64,000 bases of DNA from RGIG4079 sp045646905 (GTDB lineage: Bacteria; Bacteroidota; Bacteroidia; Bacteroidales; Muribaculaceae): positions 1-64,000 of the forward strand of contig JAZRLP010000021.1 of the NCBI GenBank assembly GCA_045646905.1, in the 5' to 3' direction. The position numbers and the translations under genes were made by a program. The stretch's first letter is position 1. Every line of letters starts with the position of its first letter. The notes under the pieces were generated by a model, which was given only the letters and a program-made list of their open reading frames with translations, was not told the origin of the DNA and did no database searches. This document shows, piece by piece, positions 1-8,856 of the stretch.

Positions 1-756
1 AGCCCCGATGGTTCATTTGTTGTGTTTTCTCAAAACACAAAAGGTGGTCTCCACAAAATGGACCTTGCCTCTAAAGAAATCAACATGATTTCGGCTAACG
101 GTAACAGTTTTGACCTCAAAATTGCTGCCGATGGTACTGTAGTGTTCCGCGAAAGCCGCACTGCTGAAAACAAACTCCGTTACACTTCGCTTAAAGCTGT
201 TAATGCTCGTGGTGTAGAATCTACTCTCGTAGCACCTACTCGCGACCTAAACGGTTTTGCTGTGAATGGTACTAATGTGATGACTGTTGACAACAACAAG
301 GTTGAAGCTAAAAGCCTAAACGGTGGTGTTGCTGTGCAAATGCCGGTGGCTTCTATTCGCCATGGTCAACTTTGCATCGATGGTAAAGTGATTTCGCCTA
401 ACGGACAAGATGGCGCAAGCTACCTTTGGGCTTCTATCTCGCCTAATGGTACTAAAGTGTGCTACTACTTCGTTTCGGGTGGTTGCTATGTTGCCGACAT
501 CGACGGTTCTAACCCTGTTTTCGTAGGTAACATTCGTGCTGCGCAATGGTTGAACGACCTCACTGTTGTGGGTATGCACGACATCGACGATGGTCAAGTA
601 GTAACTTCTTCTAAACTTGTTGCTGCTTCTATCGACGGTAAAACTCACCAAGAACTCACTGCCGACGAGTCAATGGCTATGTTCCCATCAACTAATGGTG
701 GTCGCATCGCTTACTCTACTCCTGCTGGTGAGTTGTTTATTATTAACCTCAAATAA
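1..756 (+). CDS. PD40/TolB-type beta-propeller protein, 5'-truncated by window edge
   Basis: The reading frame is open from base 1, so the gene starts before the window and only its last 251 codons are visible. They hold repeated blade motifs of the PD40/WD40-like kind: SPDGSFVVFS at the edge, SPNGTKVCYY and ADIDGSNPVF in the middle, and STNGGRIAYS near the end. Such propellers usually bind peptides or cell-wall partners in the periplasm. There is no C-terminal sorting tail; the protein ends at ELFIINLK. The next gene, a cell-wall amidase, starts 8 bp later, so the two are probably co-transcribed and may share a cell-envelope role (inference). The internal ATG at 22 is not a credible start because homologous sequence precedes it. 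Confidence 0.75.
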   Translation, partial: SPDGSFVVFSQNTKGGLHKMDLASKEINMISANGNSFDLKIAADGTVVFRESRTAENKLRYTSLKAVNARGVESTLVAPTRDLNGFAVNGTNVMTVDNNKVEAKSLNGGVAVQMPVASIRHGQLCIDGKVISPNGQDGASYLWASISPNGTKVCYYFVSGGCYVADIDGSNPVFVGNIRAAQWLNDLTVVGMHDIDDGQVVTSSKLVAASIDGKTHQELTADESMAMFPSTNGGRIAYSTPAGELFIINLK

Positions 757-764
757 GAAGCGAC

Positions 765-3700
765 ATGAAAAAGATATTACTAACAGCTGTGACTGCGATG
801 CTCGCTTTAGGTGCATCGGCAGCTAATCCCGAAGATGTGCGCATATATATCAACCCAGGGCACGGTTCATGGACTTCTAACGACCGTCCTTGTGGCACAG
901 TTAAGCATGGAGCAAACAATCCGTCGGCTACTAAATCGGACACCGCCGGATTCTTTGAAACTAACACAAACCTTCTCAAAGGGTTTGCAATGCTCGACAA
1001 GCTCGTAGAATATGGTGTGCCTTTTGACCGCTCTAAAAACCAAAACAACTCAAATCCGGCTCGCATGGGTGCAGCTCTCGATTTGAGTCAAAATATTGTG
1101 ATGAGTCATGTTAAGGGAGGTCCTTACCCTACAGTTCTCATGGGTGGTGATGCTAATTTAGCTAATGCTTATAATCGTAACCTCTCGGAAATTGCAGCCG
1201 AAGTGGAGTTTAACAACTTTGATATCTTCGTATCAATCCACTCTAATGCAAATAATGATGGCGATATTATCAATTATCCATTGATAATTTATCGTGGAAC
1301 AGATGCAGAAGAAGGAAACTCGGGAAGTAAAGCTTTAGGACAAGCAGTGTGGCCACATCTTTATGGCGCAGGTATGCCTCACCAACAATGGACTGCTACC
1401 GGCACATATTCAATGACAAAGATGAATATCCGTGGCGACATGAGTTTCTATGGCAAACAATCATCAGCATCATATGATGTTACTAATCCTGACTATGATT
1501 TTGATTCTACCGACAAATTTGCGGAATATGATGAAGATGCCGGAAAGGTAACATATACTGGACACCTCGGAGCTATTAAGCATGGTGTTCCTGGATTCTT
1601 GGCCGAAGGTTATTTCCATACTTATCAACCTGCTCGTCATCGTTACATGAACGACGATGTGTGTGCATTAGAGGGTGAAGCATACGCAAAAGGTATAAAT
1701 GACTATTTTAAATGGGGCAAAACCGAATCAACTGGTACTATTTACGGTATTGTCCGTGACAAAAACAATAAATTTACTCACACTTATTACACTCCCGGTG
1801 GAGGTACTGCTGATGTTTACAAACCTCTTAATAATGTAGAAGTTAAGCTTAAAGATGGAAATGGAAGTGTGGTTGCTACATATAAAACCGACGATGAGTA
1901 TAATGGTGTGTTCATGTTTAAGAAAGTTCAACCAGGTAACTATTCATTAGAGTTCTCTCACCCCGAATATTTGTCTGATTCAACATTTGTCAACTTTAAA
2001 GACAATACTCCATCAAAAATCAATGTAACTGTAACAGCTGACGCCTTGTCGTGTCCTACAGTTTTCATGCAAGATGTAGCATATGTTCCAACCGAACAAT
2101 TTGACAACTATCCCGATCCTGTAGGCGAAGGTAGTTCATTTGGTCCTGCTGCAAGTTATACTCTTGAGAGCAAAACATCTAATCTTCTTGCTTCACAATT
2201 GAGTGGCAAAACCGTGCGTCGCCAAATCGTGCGCAATGACAAACTTTATGTTCTCGCTCTTGATAATGCCAACGAGCCTTACATCTACCTTGCTGATATC
2301 AATGCAGGAACAGTCAAAACACTCGATATGTCGGCAGTGAAACTTTCGGCTAACGGTCGTCTTAAAATTTCAGACATTGCACTTACTGCCGACCATGCTT
2401 TGATTGCAAGTGGTATGACAGTAACTTATTCTGATAAGGGACAAATTCAAGGCTCTGATGTTTATAATGGTGTGCTCAATTTCTATAAATGGACTCAAAA
2501 TAGCTCTACAAAGCTTCCCGAAACTTGCCAACTATGGTTTAGTACTTCTTACTATTGTAACTGGTATCGTTGCTTAATTGGTAAGACTCTAACCTATTCA
2601 GGAACACTCGAAGATGGTAATATTATCACTACCGGCCAAACTAATACCGGTCAAATATTCCGTATAGCTAAATTTGGTGTCTCTGATAGCAAAAAGGTAA
2701 GTGAAATGCGATTCAATGGTAATGCCGATGATACATCAAAAGCTATTTTTGCTGCCGACAAAATGAGTAATAGTGGAGATTTCGAATTAAATGTATCTCC
2801 TCTCAATCCTAATAACTATGTATTTGATGGTAACGCCTGTGCAGCATTTGAATGGACTGGAACTACCGACAATTCTACTCCTCAAAAACTTGGAGAAAAC
2901 ACCATTCCTAATGTAAAATCTAATGGTGCTAACTACTTCAAGTTTGCAGGCAAGTCGCTTATGGTAACTCCTAAAGTAGGCTCTGACGGCAAGGTTAGTG
3001 GAGTTCAACTATTTGATATAACTAATGGTTTCGGTTCGGCAAAAGAAATTACCCTTACAGGTGCTTCAATCACAGCAGCTAACTACACCTATGCTTCGGC
3101 TCATGGTAGAGTGGTAACAACTACTAATAACGGTTCGATCTCTGCTGCAAATATAGAATTATACCTCGTGGTTGATGGTACAGTATATAAATTTACCGAA
3201 CCTATAACTGAACCTGAACCCGAGCCCGAACCTGAAGAATTTATTACTGTAACTCCTGCTGCAGGTACTGCCAACCCATTTGCTTATGCTCTTAAGAGTG
3301 AAGTAGATGAAACAACATTGAAAATCAATTATTCATTGAACGCCAATGCCGAAAGCGTAAATATCGTGATTAAAGATGAAAACGGTGTTGAGTATGATGT
3401 AATTGAACAAGGTGCTAAATCAAAAGGCGCTCAAACTGCCGAAATTTCAATTAATGACTATGACGCAGGTAAATATGATTGGGAAATCGTTGTTGACGGC
3501 AAAGAAAAAACTACTGTTGAAGAATTTAAAGCTTACCGTTTCTATCACCCACGCGGTGTTGATGTTGACAACAACATGGAAAGTGCTTCATTTGGTAATG
3601 TTTATGTTACCGAAGGCATATCTACAACATCGGCTACTTACTGGAGTGGAACAGGTGGTGGTATAGGCCTTTACGCATTCTCGGCAGATATGGAGCCAAT

Positions 3701-4754
3701 TAAAAATCCTACTACAAATAATTATGTGTTTACTGGTGGTTGGACTCTTAACCAAAAAATTGGTACAACTAATGGTGCTGACCTTGCTCGCGTGCGCGTA
3801 GCTGATGATGGTCGCTTGTTTGTAACTCGTATGAGCAACGCAGGTAACTACATCATGTATGCTCCTACATTTGAAGACCTTGTTGCCAACAACAAGTTCA
3901 CATCATTGTTTGGTGGTCTCACTCTTGATGCTACTACCTACAAATATACCAACGCAAGTGGCACATTTATGGCAGCATCTAACCTTGGTTTTGATGTAAA
4001 AGGCAGTGGTAAAGACCTCAAGATGGTAGCACTTTCTTGCAACAATAATCAATGGAGTTATCTTTATTCAGGTAGTAGCACCGACGAATATGCTCTTGGC
4101 ACAGCCACAAATCTTCCTATCCCAACAAATATTCCTGCTTTGACTGGCAAATACACTATTGCAGCTCAAACAACCAATGTGGATTATGATGATCGTGGTG
4201 GTATATGGTATTGTCAATATCGCACTACTCCTACCGATGTTCAACCTGGTCTCGTTTACATTGATGCCAAAGGAACTGAAAAATACAAAGACCTTGTGAG
4301 CCGTGGTGGTGGTGGTGTTCGCGTTTCTCCCGATGGAACAAAAATTGCCATTGCTTCATCAAGTGCCGACCCAAAACAATTCACTATTTATGGTTTGACT
4401 TGGAGTGATGCAGGTGTTCCAACACTTAGTCGCGAGATTGTAATTACTCATGGCATAGGCACTTATGTCTATGACATCGCTTGGGACCTCGCTGGCAATA
4501 TCTACATTTGTGGTAACTCAGGTGAATACTTGAAGGGATTCTCACTCCCACGCAACGAAGCGTTTACAACTAAAGCGCCTTCACAATATTCATTTAGCGT
4601 GATTGCCAATTCAATCGATGCTATCAGCGTTGATAATGACGAAAACGCTCCTATTGAATACTACAACCTCCAAGGTGTGAAAGTTGAAAACCCATCTAAT
4701 GGTATCTTCATCAAGGTTCAAGGCAAGAAATCAGAAAAAGTTTACATCAAGTAA
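765..4754 (+). CDS. Large secreted N-acetylmuramoyl-L-alanine amidase (Amidase_3) with C-terminal sorting tail
   Basis: The product (1329 aa) probably cleaves the amide bond between MurNAc and the stem peptide at the cell surface. A signal peptide covers residues 1-20. The Amidase_3 domain spans about 25-300 with the expected zinc and catalytic residues: His33 in PGHGS, Glu65, His159 in SIHSNA and Glu281 in FLAEGYF. A carboxypeptidase-regulatory-like beta domain follows (about 325-425, VQPGNYSLEFSHPEY). Next come a long propeller-like region, a Pro-Glu linker near 815, a second beta-rich region, and a tail (YYNLQGVKVENPSNGIF...KVYIK) of the type used for type IX secretion or surface anchoring in Bacteroidetes. 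It is far longer than ordinary amidases (200-400 aa). The start follows 8 bp after the preceding gene. The amidase call is firm; the roles of the middle regions are unknown. Confidence 0.85.
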   Translation: MKKILLTAVTAMLALGASAANPEDVRIYINPGHGSWTSNDRPCGTVKHGANNPSATKSDTAGFFETNTNLLKGFAMLDKLVEYGVPFDRSKNQNNSNPARMGAALDLSQNIVMSHVKGGPYPTVLMGGDANLANAYNRNLSEIAAEVEFNNFDIFVSIHSNANNDGDIINYPLIIYRGTDAEEGNSGSKALGQAVWPHLYGAGMPHQQWTATGTYSMTKMNIRGDMSFYGKQSSASYDVTNPDYDFDSTDKFAEYDEDAGKVTYTGHLGAIKHGVPGFLAEGYFHTYQPARHRYMNDDVCALEGEAYAKGINDYFKWGKTESTGTIYGIVRDKNNKFTHTYYTPGGGTADVYKPLNNVEVKLKDGNGSVVATYKTDDEYNGVFMFKKVQPGNYSLEFSHPEYLSDSTFVNFKDNTPSKINVTVTADALSCPTVFMQDVAYVPTEQFDNYPDPVGEGSSFGPAASYTLESKTSNLLASQLSGKTVRRQIVRNDKLYVLALDNANEPYIYLADINAGTVKTLDMSAVKLSANGRLKISDIALTADHALIASGMTVTYSDKGQIQGSDVYNGVLNFYKWTQNSSTKLPETCQLWFSTSYYCNWYRCLIGKTLTYSGTLEDGNIITTGQTNTGQIFRIAKFGVSDSKKVSEMRFNGNADDTSKAIFAADKMSNSGDFELNVSPLNPNNYVFDGNACAAFEWTGTTDNSTPQKLGENTIPNVKSNGANYFKFAGKSLMVTPKVGSDGKVSGVQLFDITNGFGSAKEITLTGASITAANYTYASAHGRVVTTTNNGSISAANIELYLVVDGTVYKFTEPITEPEPEPEPEEFITVTPAAGTANPFAYALKSEVDETTLKINYSLNANAESVNIVIKDENGVEYDVIEQGAKSKGAQTAEISINDYDAGKYDWEIVVDGKEKTTVEEFKAYRFYHPRGVDVDNNMESASFGNVYVTEGISTTSATYWSGTGGGIGLYAFSADMEPIKNPTTNNYVFTGGWTLNQKIGTTNGADLARVRVADDGRLFVTRMSNAGNYIMYAPTFEDLVANNKFTSLFGGLTLDATTYKYTNASGTFMAASNLGFDVKGSGKDLKMVALSCNNNQWSYLYSGSSTDEYALGTATNLPIPTNIPALTGKYTIAAQTTNVDYDDRGGIWYCQYRTTPTDVQPGLVYIDAKGTEKYKDLVSRGGGGVRVSPDGTKIAIASSSADPKQFTIYGLTWSDAGVPTLSREIVITHGIGTYVYDIAWDLAGNIYICGNSGEYLKGFSLPRNEAFTTKAPSQYSFSVIANSIDAISVDNDENAPIEYYNLQGVKVENPSNGIFIKVQGKKSEKVYIK

Positions 4755-4870
4755 ATTGAAAGTTGAAAACCATTTTAAGAGGAAAAAGGAAAGAGGAAAA
4801 AGGAGAGAGTTTTACTCTTGTTTGAGTTTTTCCAATTCAATTAAGATTTTCCTCTTTTAATCCCAATACC

Positions 4871-4904
4871 AAGCGAGCAAACCACATGGTTTGCTCGCTT
4901 TTTT
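4871..4904 (+). terminator. Rho-independent terminator after the amidase gene
   Basis: A perfect 13-bp stem (AAGCGAGCAAACC, loop ACAT, GGTTTGCTCGCTT) runs straight into a T tract. It lies 117 bp after the amidase stop and just before the dtd promoter, closing the upstream operon. Confidence 0.95.
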
Positions 4905-4930
4905 AATTTTCAATATTCAATTCTTTATGT

Positions 4931-4938
4931 TATTTTTG
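4931..4938 (+). promoter_or_regulatory. -7 element of the dtd promoter
   Basis: TATTTTTG matches the Bacteroidetes -7 consensus TAnnTTTG and sits 21 bp before the dtd start codon. I see no clear -33 TTTG at the right spacing. Confidence 0.6.
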
Positions 4939-4959
4939 CAGATAATAAATTGAATTAAT

Positions 4960-5412
4960 ATGAGACTTGTAATACAACGCGTGAGCCGTGCTTCGGTAAC
5001 AGTAGATGGCGAGATGAAATCGTCGATAGGTCACGGGCTTATGGTGCTCGTGGGGGTGGAGCATGGCGACACTCTCGACGATGTGAAATGGCTCGTGGGG
5101 AAAACTGTGGCTCTGCGCATCTTTGATGATGAAAATGGGGTGATGAATCGTTCGGTCGTTGATGCTGGCGGAGAAGTGTTGGCAGTGAGCCAATTTACCC
5201 TCACAGCCTCAACTCGCAAAGGAAATCGCCCTTCATACATTCGCGCAGCCGGCCATGATGTGGCTGTGCCACTATATGAGGCTTATTGCGACCAAGTGAG
5301 CGATGCGATAGGAAAACCCACTGGGAAAGGGGTGTTTGGTGCCGACATGAAGGTGGAACTTGTGAACGATGGTCCTGTAACTATCATTATTGACTCAAAA
5401 CTAAAAGAATGA
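4960..5412 (+). CDS. dtd: D-aminoacyl-tRNA deacylase
   Basis: This cytosolic proofreading enzyme hydrolyses D-amino acids (and glycine) wrongly attached to tRNA. At 150 aa it has the family's usual length. It starts with the typical MRLVIQRVSRASVTVDG and carries both signature motifs, SQFTL (the Ser-Gln-x-x-Thr site) near residue 77 and NDGPVT (the cross-subunit Gly-Pro motif) near 138. The stop overlaps the start of the mazG-like gene by four bases (ATGA), so the two are translationally coupled and both serve nucleotide or tRNA quality control. Confidence 0.96.
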   Translation: MRLVIQRVSRASVTVDGEMKSSIGHGLMVLVGVEHGDTLDDVKWLVGKTVALRIFDDENGVMNRSVVDAGGEVLAVSQFTLTASTRKGNRPSYIRAAGHDVAVPLYEAYCDQVSDAIGKPTGKGVFGADMKVELVNDGPVTIIIDSKLKE

Positions 5413-5744
5413 ACAACGATATCACTATTCGCGAGGCTCAAGATATGGTCGATAACTGGATAAAGACCATAGGTGTGAGATATTTCTCTCCACTCACCAA
5501 TATGGCTATCCTTGCCGAGGAAACTGGCGAAGTGGCTCGCATTATGGCTCGGTTGCATGGCGATCAATCGTTTAAAGAAGGTGAAACGCCCAATCTTGCC
5601 GACGAACTTGCCGACCTATTGTGGGTTACAATAGCTATTGCTAATCAAGAGGGAATTGATCTCACCGAGGCACTGCAACGAAATCTTGAAAAGAAGACCT
5701 CACGCGATAAAAATCGACATATAAATAACCCTAAATTAAAATAA
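5409..5744 (+). CDS. MazG-like nucleotide pyrophosphohydrolase
   Basis: A 111-aa all-alpha NTP-PPase of the MazG superfamily, expected to hydrolyse (d)NTPs to monophosphates and pyrophosphate in nucleotide-pool house-cleaning. The metal-binding EExxE (EETGE, about residues 38-42) and ExxD (DELADLLW, about 66-73) motifs are both present. It is one MazG domain long, unlike the double-domain E. coli enzyme. It overlaps the end of dtd by 4 bp. The exact substrate cannot be told from the sequence. Confidence 0.88.
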   Translation: MNNDITIREAQDMVDNWIKTIGVRYFSPLTNMAILAEETGEVARIMARLHGDQSFKEGETPNLADELADLLWVTIAIANQEGIDLTEALQRNLEKKTSRDKNRHINNPKLK

Positions 5745-5751
5745 TAATTAA

Positions 5752-5759
5752 TACCTTTG
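5752..5759 (+). promoter_or_regulatory. -7 element of the deoC promoter
   Basis: TACCTTTG is an exact match to TAnnTTTG and lies 35 bp before the deoC ATG, in the short gap after the mazG-like gene, so deoC can be transcribed on its own. Confidence 0.65.
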
Positions 5760-5794
5760 TAGTTTAGGAAAGTAATTAAAACATAAAGAATATT

Positions 5795-6679
5795 ATGAGC
5801 GATAAATATAGAGACACGATTGCAGCAAGCAATGTAAGTGCCGATGAAGCAAAAATAAAGGCGGCTGTGACTAAAATCATTGCCGACCACTTGGAAGAAA
5901 ACAAGAATCAAGATGTGTATAAATTCTTGTTTAACTCAATCGATTTGACCACCCTCAACTCGACCGATTCTTCTCAATCGGTTGCAAAATTGGTGGAGCG
6001 CGTCAATGCATTTGATGAGGAATATGGCGAATTGAAAAATGTAGCTGCTATATGTGTATATCCTTGTTTTGCTCAAGTGGTGCGCTCGGTGCTTGATGTG
6101 AGCGATGTGGATATTGCGTGCGTGTCGGGTGGTTTCCCCTCTTCACAATCTTTTATTGAAGTGAAAGTAGCCGAAACTGCTCTCGCTATCGATGGTGGTG
6201 CCGATGAAATTGATATCGTGTTTAACCTTGGCAACTACTTTGACGGTGACTACGAAAGTGTTTGCGATGAAATAGCCGAATTAAAAGCTGTGTGCCGAGA
6301 TGCTCGCTTAAAAGTGATTCTCGAAACAGGTGCTCTACCCACCGCTGCCGACATCAAAGCAGCATCAATACTTTCACTCTACTCGGGTGCCGACTTCCTC
6401 AAAACTTCAACAGGCAAAGGCTATCCTGGGGCTTCGCTCGAAGCGGCCTATGTGATGGCTAAATGTATCAAAGAATATCACGACAAGACTGGCAATATGG
6501 TAGGAATAAAAGTATCGGGTGGCGTTGCTACAACCGACGATGCAGTAGCTTACTATACTATTGTCAAAGAGGTGCTTGGCGAAAAATGGCTCACAAACGA
6601 ATATTTCCGCATTGGAGCAAGTCGTCTTGCCAACAATCTATTGAGTGACATTGTAGGCAAAGAAGTTAAGTTCTTCTAA
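5795..6679 (+). CDS. deoC: Deoxyribose-phosphate aldolase
   Basis: Cytosolic class I aldolase that splits 2-deoxyribose-5-phosphate into glyceraldehyde-3-phosphate and acetaldehyde during deoxynucleoside catabolism. The 294-aa sequence shows the TIM-barrel landmarks: CVYP (88-91), the Asp of GADEIDIV (about 138), the Schiff-base lysine Lys203 in FLKTSTGKG, and the assisting lysine Lys239 in IKVSGG. It is longer than E. coli DeoC because of about 45 extra N-terminal residues, which is usual in Bacteroidetes. It has its own upstream TAnnTTTG element and is followed after 9 bp by a GYF_2 protein, so the three downstream genes may share this transcript. Confidence 0.95.
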   Translation: MSDKYRDTIAASNVSADEAKIKAAVTKIIADHLEENKNQDVYKFLFNSIDLTTLNSTDSSQSVAKLVERVNAFDEEYGELKNVAAICVYPCFAQVVRSVLDVSDVDIACVSGGFPSSQSFIEVKVAETALAIDGGADEIDIVFNLGNYFDGDYESVCDEIAELKAVCRDARLKVILETGALPTAADIKAASILSLYSGADFLKTSTGKGYPGASLEAAYVMAKCIKEYHDKTGNMVGIKVSGGVATTDDAVAYYTIVKEVLGEKWLTNEYFRIGASRLANNLLSDIVGKEVKFF

Positions 6680-6688
6680 TTTAGAGAT

Positions 6689-7270
6689 ATGGAATATTGG
6701 ATATACTTAAATAACGAAAAAAAGGGTCCTTACTCTTTTGAAGAAATAGAGCAAATGGCTTTTCCTCCCACTACTCTTGTGTGGAGAGAAGGATTGAGCC
6801 AATGGCTTGAGGCTAAAGATGTAGAGGAATTGTCCCATCGTTTTGCTCAACCCATGCAACCACCCACTTATGAGGAAGAGAACCCTATCGCAGAGGTTGA
6901 AGAAAAAGAGGCAGAGGAGTCACAACCCGAAGAAGCTCAAATCGATGAAGAGGCATCACCTATTGCAGAGCCTCCTACCTACTCTGCTCCTCAAGAACCT
7001 ATAACAACTCCTCAACTCAAAACCTCGGTTGAACCTCCTATCGAGTGCCCTCCAACATATCTCGTGTGGGCCATATTGTCAACTTTGTGTTGTTGCCAAT
7101 TATTTGGTATTATAGCCATCATATATGCTGCAAATGTAAAATCTAAATACAATCGTGGCGACTATGAAGGCGCTGTAAAAACATCTGAAAAAGCAGCCCT
7201 TTGGGTTATTTTAAGTTTCGTTATAGGGTTAGCAACAATTCCGTTGCAAATGGTGTCGGGAATGCTATGA
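6689..7270 (+). CDS. GYF_2 (DUF4339) and CD225/dispanin membrane protein
   Basis: The N-terminal 55 residues form a GYF_2/DUF4339 domain (WIYLNNEKKGPYSFEEIEQM, then LVWREGLSQW), a small fold thought to bind proline-rich partners. A Pro/Glu-rich acidic linker (about 60-115) leads to two membrane segments of the CD225/dispanin type (AILSTLCCCQLFGIIAIIYA and WVILSFVIGLATI) with the intervening AANVKSKYNRGDYEGAVKTS typical of that family. Length 193 aa. Its exact function is unknown. The last codons overlap the DUF2752 gene by 4 bp; this pairing with DUF2752 is common in Bacteroidetes and suggests a joint membrane role. Confidence 0.85.
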   Translation: MEYWIYLNNEKKGPYSFEEIEQMAFPPTTLVWREGLSQWLEAKDVEELSHRFAQPMQPPTYEEENPIAEVEEKEAEESQPEEAQIDEEASPIAEPPTYSAPQEPITTPQLKTSVEPPIECPPTYLVWAILSTLCCCQLFGIIAIIYAANVKSKYNRGDYEGAVKTSEKAALWVILSFVIGLATIPLQMVSGML

Positions 7271-7638
7271 GTCCATCAATAAAACGCTATATAGTGCCGG
7301 CAATAATAGGTGTCGGCGCTTTTATTGCGATATATTATTTTTTCAATCCCGAAGAACACATATTTCCACAATGTCTCTTTTATCGACTCACAGGGTGGCA
7401 ATGTGCAGGCTGTGGTAGCCAACGCATGATACATGCTTTGCTTCATGGCGATATAGTAGCTGCTTGGCACTATAATGCTATGATATTATTAGCCTCTCCC
7501 ATTCTCATTTCGATGTTGGTTGCCAACATTTTCAAACACAAACTTCCTCGTTTTCATAAATTTATCTACTCCCCCTGGGTAGTGTGGACATTGGTAGGTA
7601 GCATAATGGCCTGGTGGATATTGCGTAATATATTTTAG
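7267..7638 (+). CDS. DUF2752 small membrane protein
   Basis: A 123-aa integral membrane protein with three hydrophobic segments (about 8-25, 73-92 and 104-119). It carries the DUF2752 signature FYRLTGWQCAGCGSQRMIHA followed by LLHGDIVAAWHYN. The cysteine pair (CAGC) is conserved in the family, whose function is unknown. The ATG at 7267 is chosen over an in-frame start at 7201 because it makes the usual 4-bp ATGA overlap with the upstream gene and removes 22 residues that have no family match and come from the neighbour's coding frame. Confidence 0.85.
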   Translation: MSPSIKRYIVPAIIGVGAFIAIYYFFNPEEHIFPQCLFYRLTGWQCAGCGSQRMIHALLHGDIVAAWHYNAMILLASPILISMLVANIFKHKLPRFHKFIYSPWVVWTLVGSIMAWWILRNIF

Positions 7639-7746
7639 CAAACTTTTTAACTGCCCTAAACCCCTACACATATTAACGACTCGTTGCTATGTGTTGTTTT
7701 AATAAACTGGTTGTGTGTGGCTGTTTCTTCATTTTTAGGCCTACCT

Positions 7747-7777
7747 TTTGCTGAATAACATTTTATGCTTACCTTTG
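7747..7777 (+). promoter_or_regulatory. Complete Bacteroidetes promoter for the DUF4369 lipoprotein gene
   Basis: TTTG (7747-7750), a 19-bp spacer, then TACCTTTG (7770-7777). Both elements and the spacing fit the primary-sigma consensus exactly. The predicted start lies about 15 bp before the GTG codon. Confidence 0.8.
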
Positions 7778-7797
7778 TGATATAAACATTCTTTATT

Positions 7798-8832
7798 GTG
7801 AAAAAGCTTACATTTATATTTTCATTGGCATTGATGTTGTTGCTATCATCGTGTGGAAATTCTTCGTCGTTCAATGTCGAAGGCGAGATTGATGGTGGTG
7901 GCAATCAAAATATGCGCGTGGTTTATATCGACAATGGTGCAACTAACCTATTAAGCATAAAAGTGGTAGATGGTAAATTTGAGTTTAAGGCAGAGGCCAA
8001 TGCTCCCACTATGCTCGAATTCTATACTGCCAATAAAACCCTCTTGGGCAGGGCATATGTAGAGCCTGGCGATAACTTGGAGTGTGTGTTATATAAAAAT
8101 TCGCCATATAAAGCCAAGATAAAAGGCAATGAGGTATCGGAGCGTTGGTCAACATTTCTCAACAACAATATCCAAACCATTGCCGGCGGAAATATCGAAA
8201 AGATAAATGCTTTAGTGTCGAAATATATCAATGAGAACAAGACCGATATAGTATCGACCCTACTACTTCTCACCGAATATATTAATCCCGAAAACGAAAG
8301 CAAAAGCACATTGCTACTGTCATCAATTGCCCCCGAGGCTCGCCCTACTTCACTCATTGAGAGTTTTGAAGCAATGCTCGATCGTGTGAATAACATTAAG
8401 GCCAATGAGCGCATTTCGATGACTTCATATTATAGTAGCAAAGACTCATTGAGCACATTTGTGCCTCACAACTCTTCATATGCTGTCATAACTTTCAGCA
8501 ACAAAGACACTCGCAATGATGGTGAAATAGCCGATAGTATGCGTGTGTTACGCAAAAAATATCACAAAAAACGCCTACAATTAATTGATATTTCATTTGA
8601 TACCGATACCACTGCATGGAAAAAGTCAATTGAAAACGATAGTGCCACATGGCAACAAGGATGGGTTGTAGGTGCCGCTTCGGCCAATTCAATCGAACGC
8701 CTTGGCATCTCACGCTTGCCATTCTATATTGTGGCCGATTCGACTGGAAAACAAATATATCGAGGCAACTCTATTATTGACGCTTCAAATGAGGTGAACA
8801 AGGTGCTAAAGAATAAATCAATTAAGAAATAA
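7798..8832 (+). CDS. DUF4369 thioredoxin-fold lipoprotein without CXXC
   Basis: A 344-aa lipoprotein beginning at GTG; the lipobox is LLSSC (Cys19). Residues about 25-120 match the DUF4369 beta domain that precedes thioredoxin-like domains in Bacteroidetes (FNVEGEIDGGGNQNMRVVYI). The C-terminal third has the layout of an AhpC/TSA-thioredoxin fold (YAVITFSNKD..., LQLIDISFDTD, ISRLPFYIVADSTGKQIYRG with the cis-Pro loop). The active-site WCxxC is absent and replaced by FSNKDTRND, so it cannot act as a classic oxidoreductase. A binding or scaffolding role in the periplasm is an inference. The start is set by the full promoter just upstream. The gene is 24 bp ahead of the comM-like gene. Confidence 0.8.
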   Translation: MKKLTFIFSLALMLLLSSCGNSSSFNVEGEIDGGGNQNMRVVYIDNGATNLLSIKVVDGKFEFKAEANAPTMLEFYTANKTLLGRAYVEPGDNLECVLYKNSPYKAKIKGNEVSERWSTFLNNNIQTIAGGNIEKINALVSKYINENKTDIVSTLLLLTEYINPENESKSTLLLSSIAPEARPTSLIESFEAMLDRVNNIKANERISMTSYYSSKDSLSTFVPHNSSYAVITFSNKDTRNDGEIADSMRVLRKKYHKKRLQLIDISFDTDTTAWKKSIENDSATWQQGWVVGAASANSIERLGISRLPFYIVADSTGKQIYRGNSIIDASNEVNKVLKNKSIKK

Positions 8833-8856
8833 TCAACCAGAATAAATCACACTACT

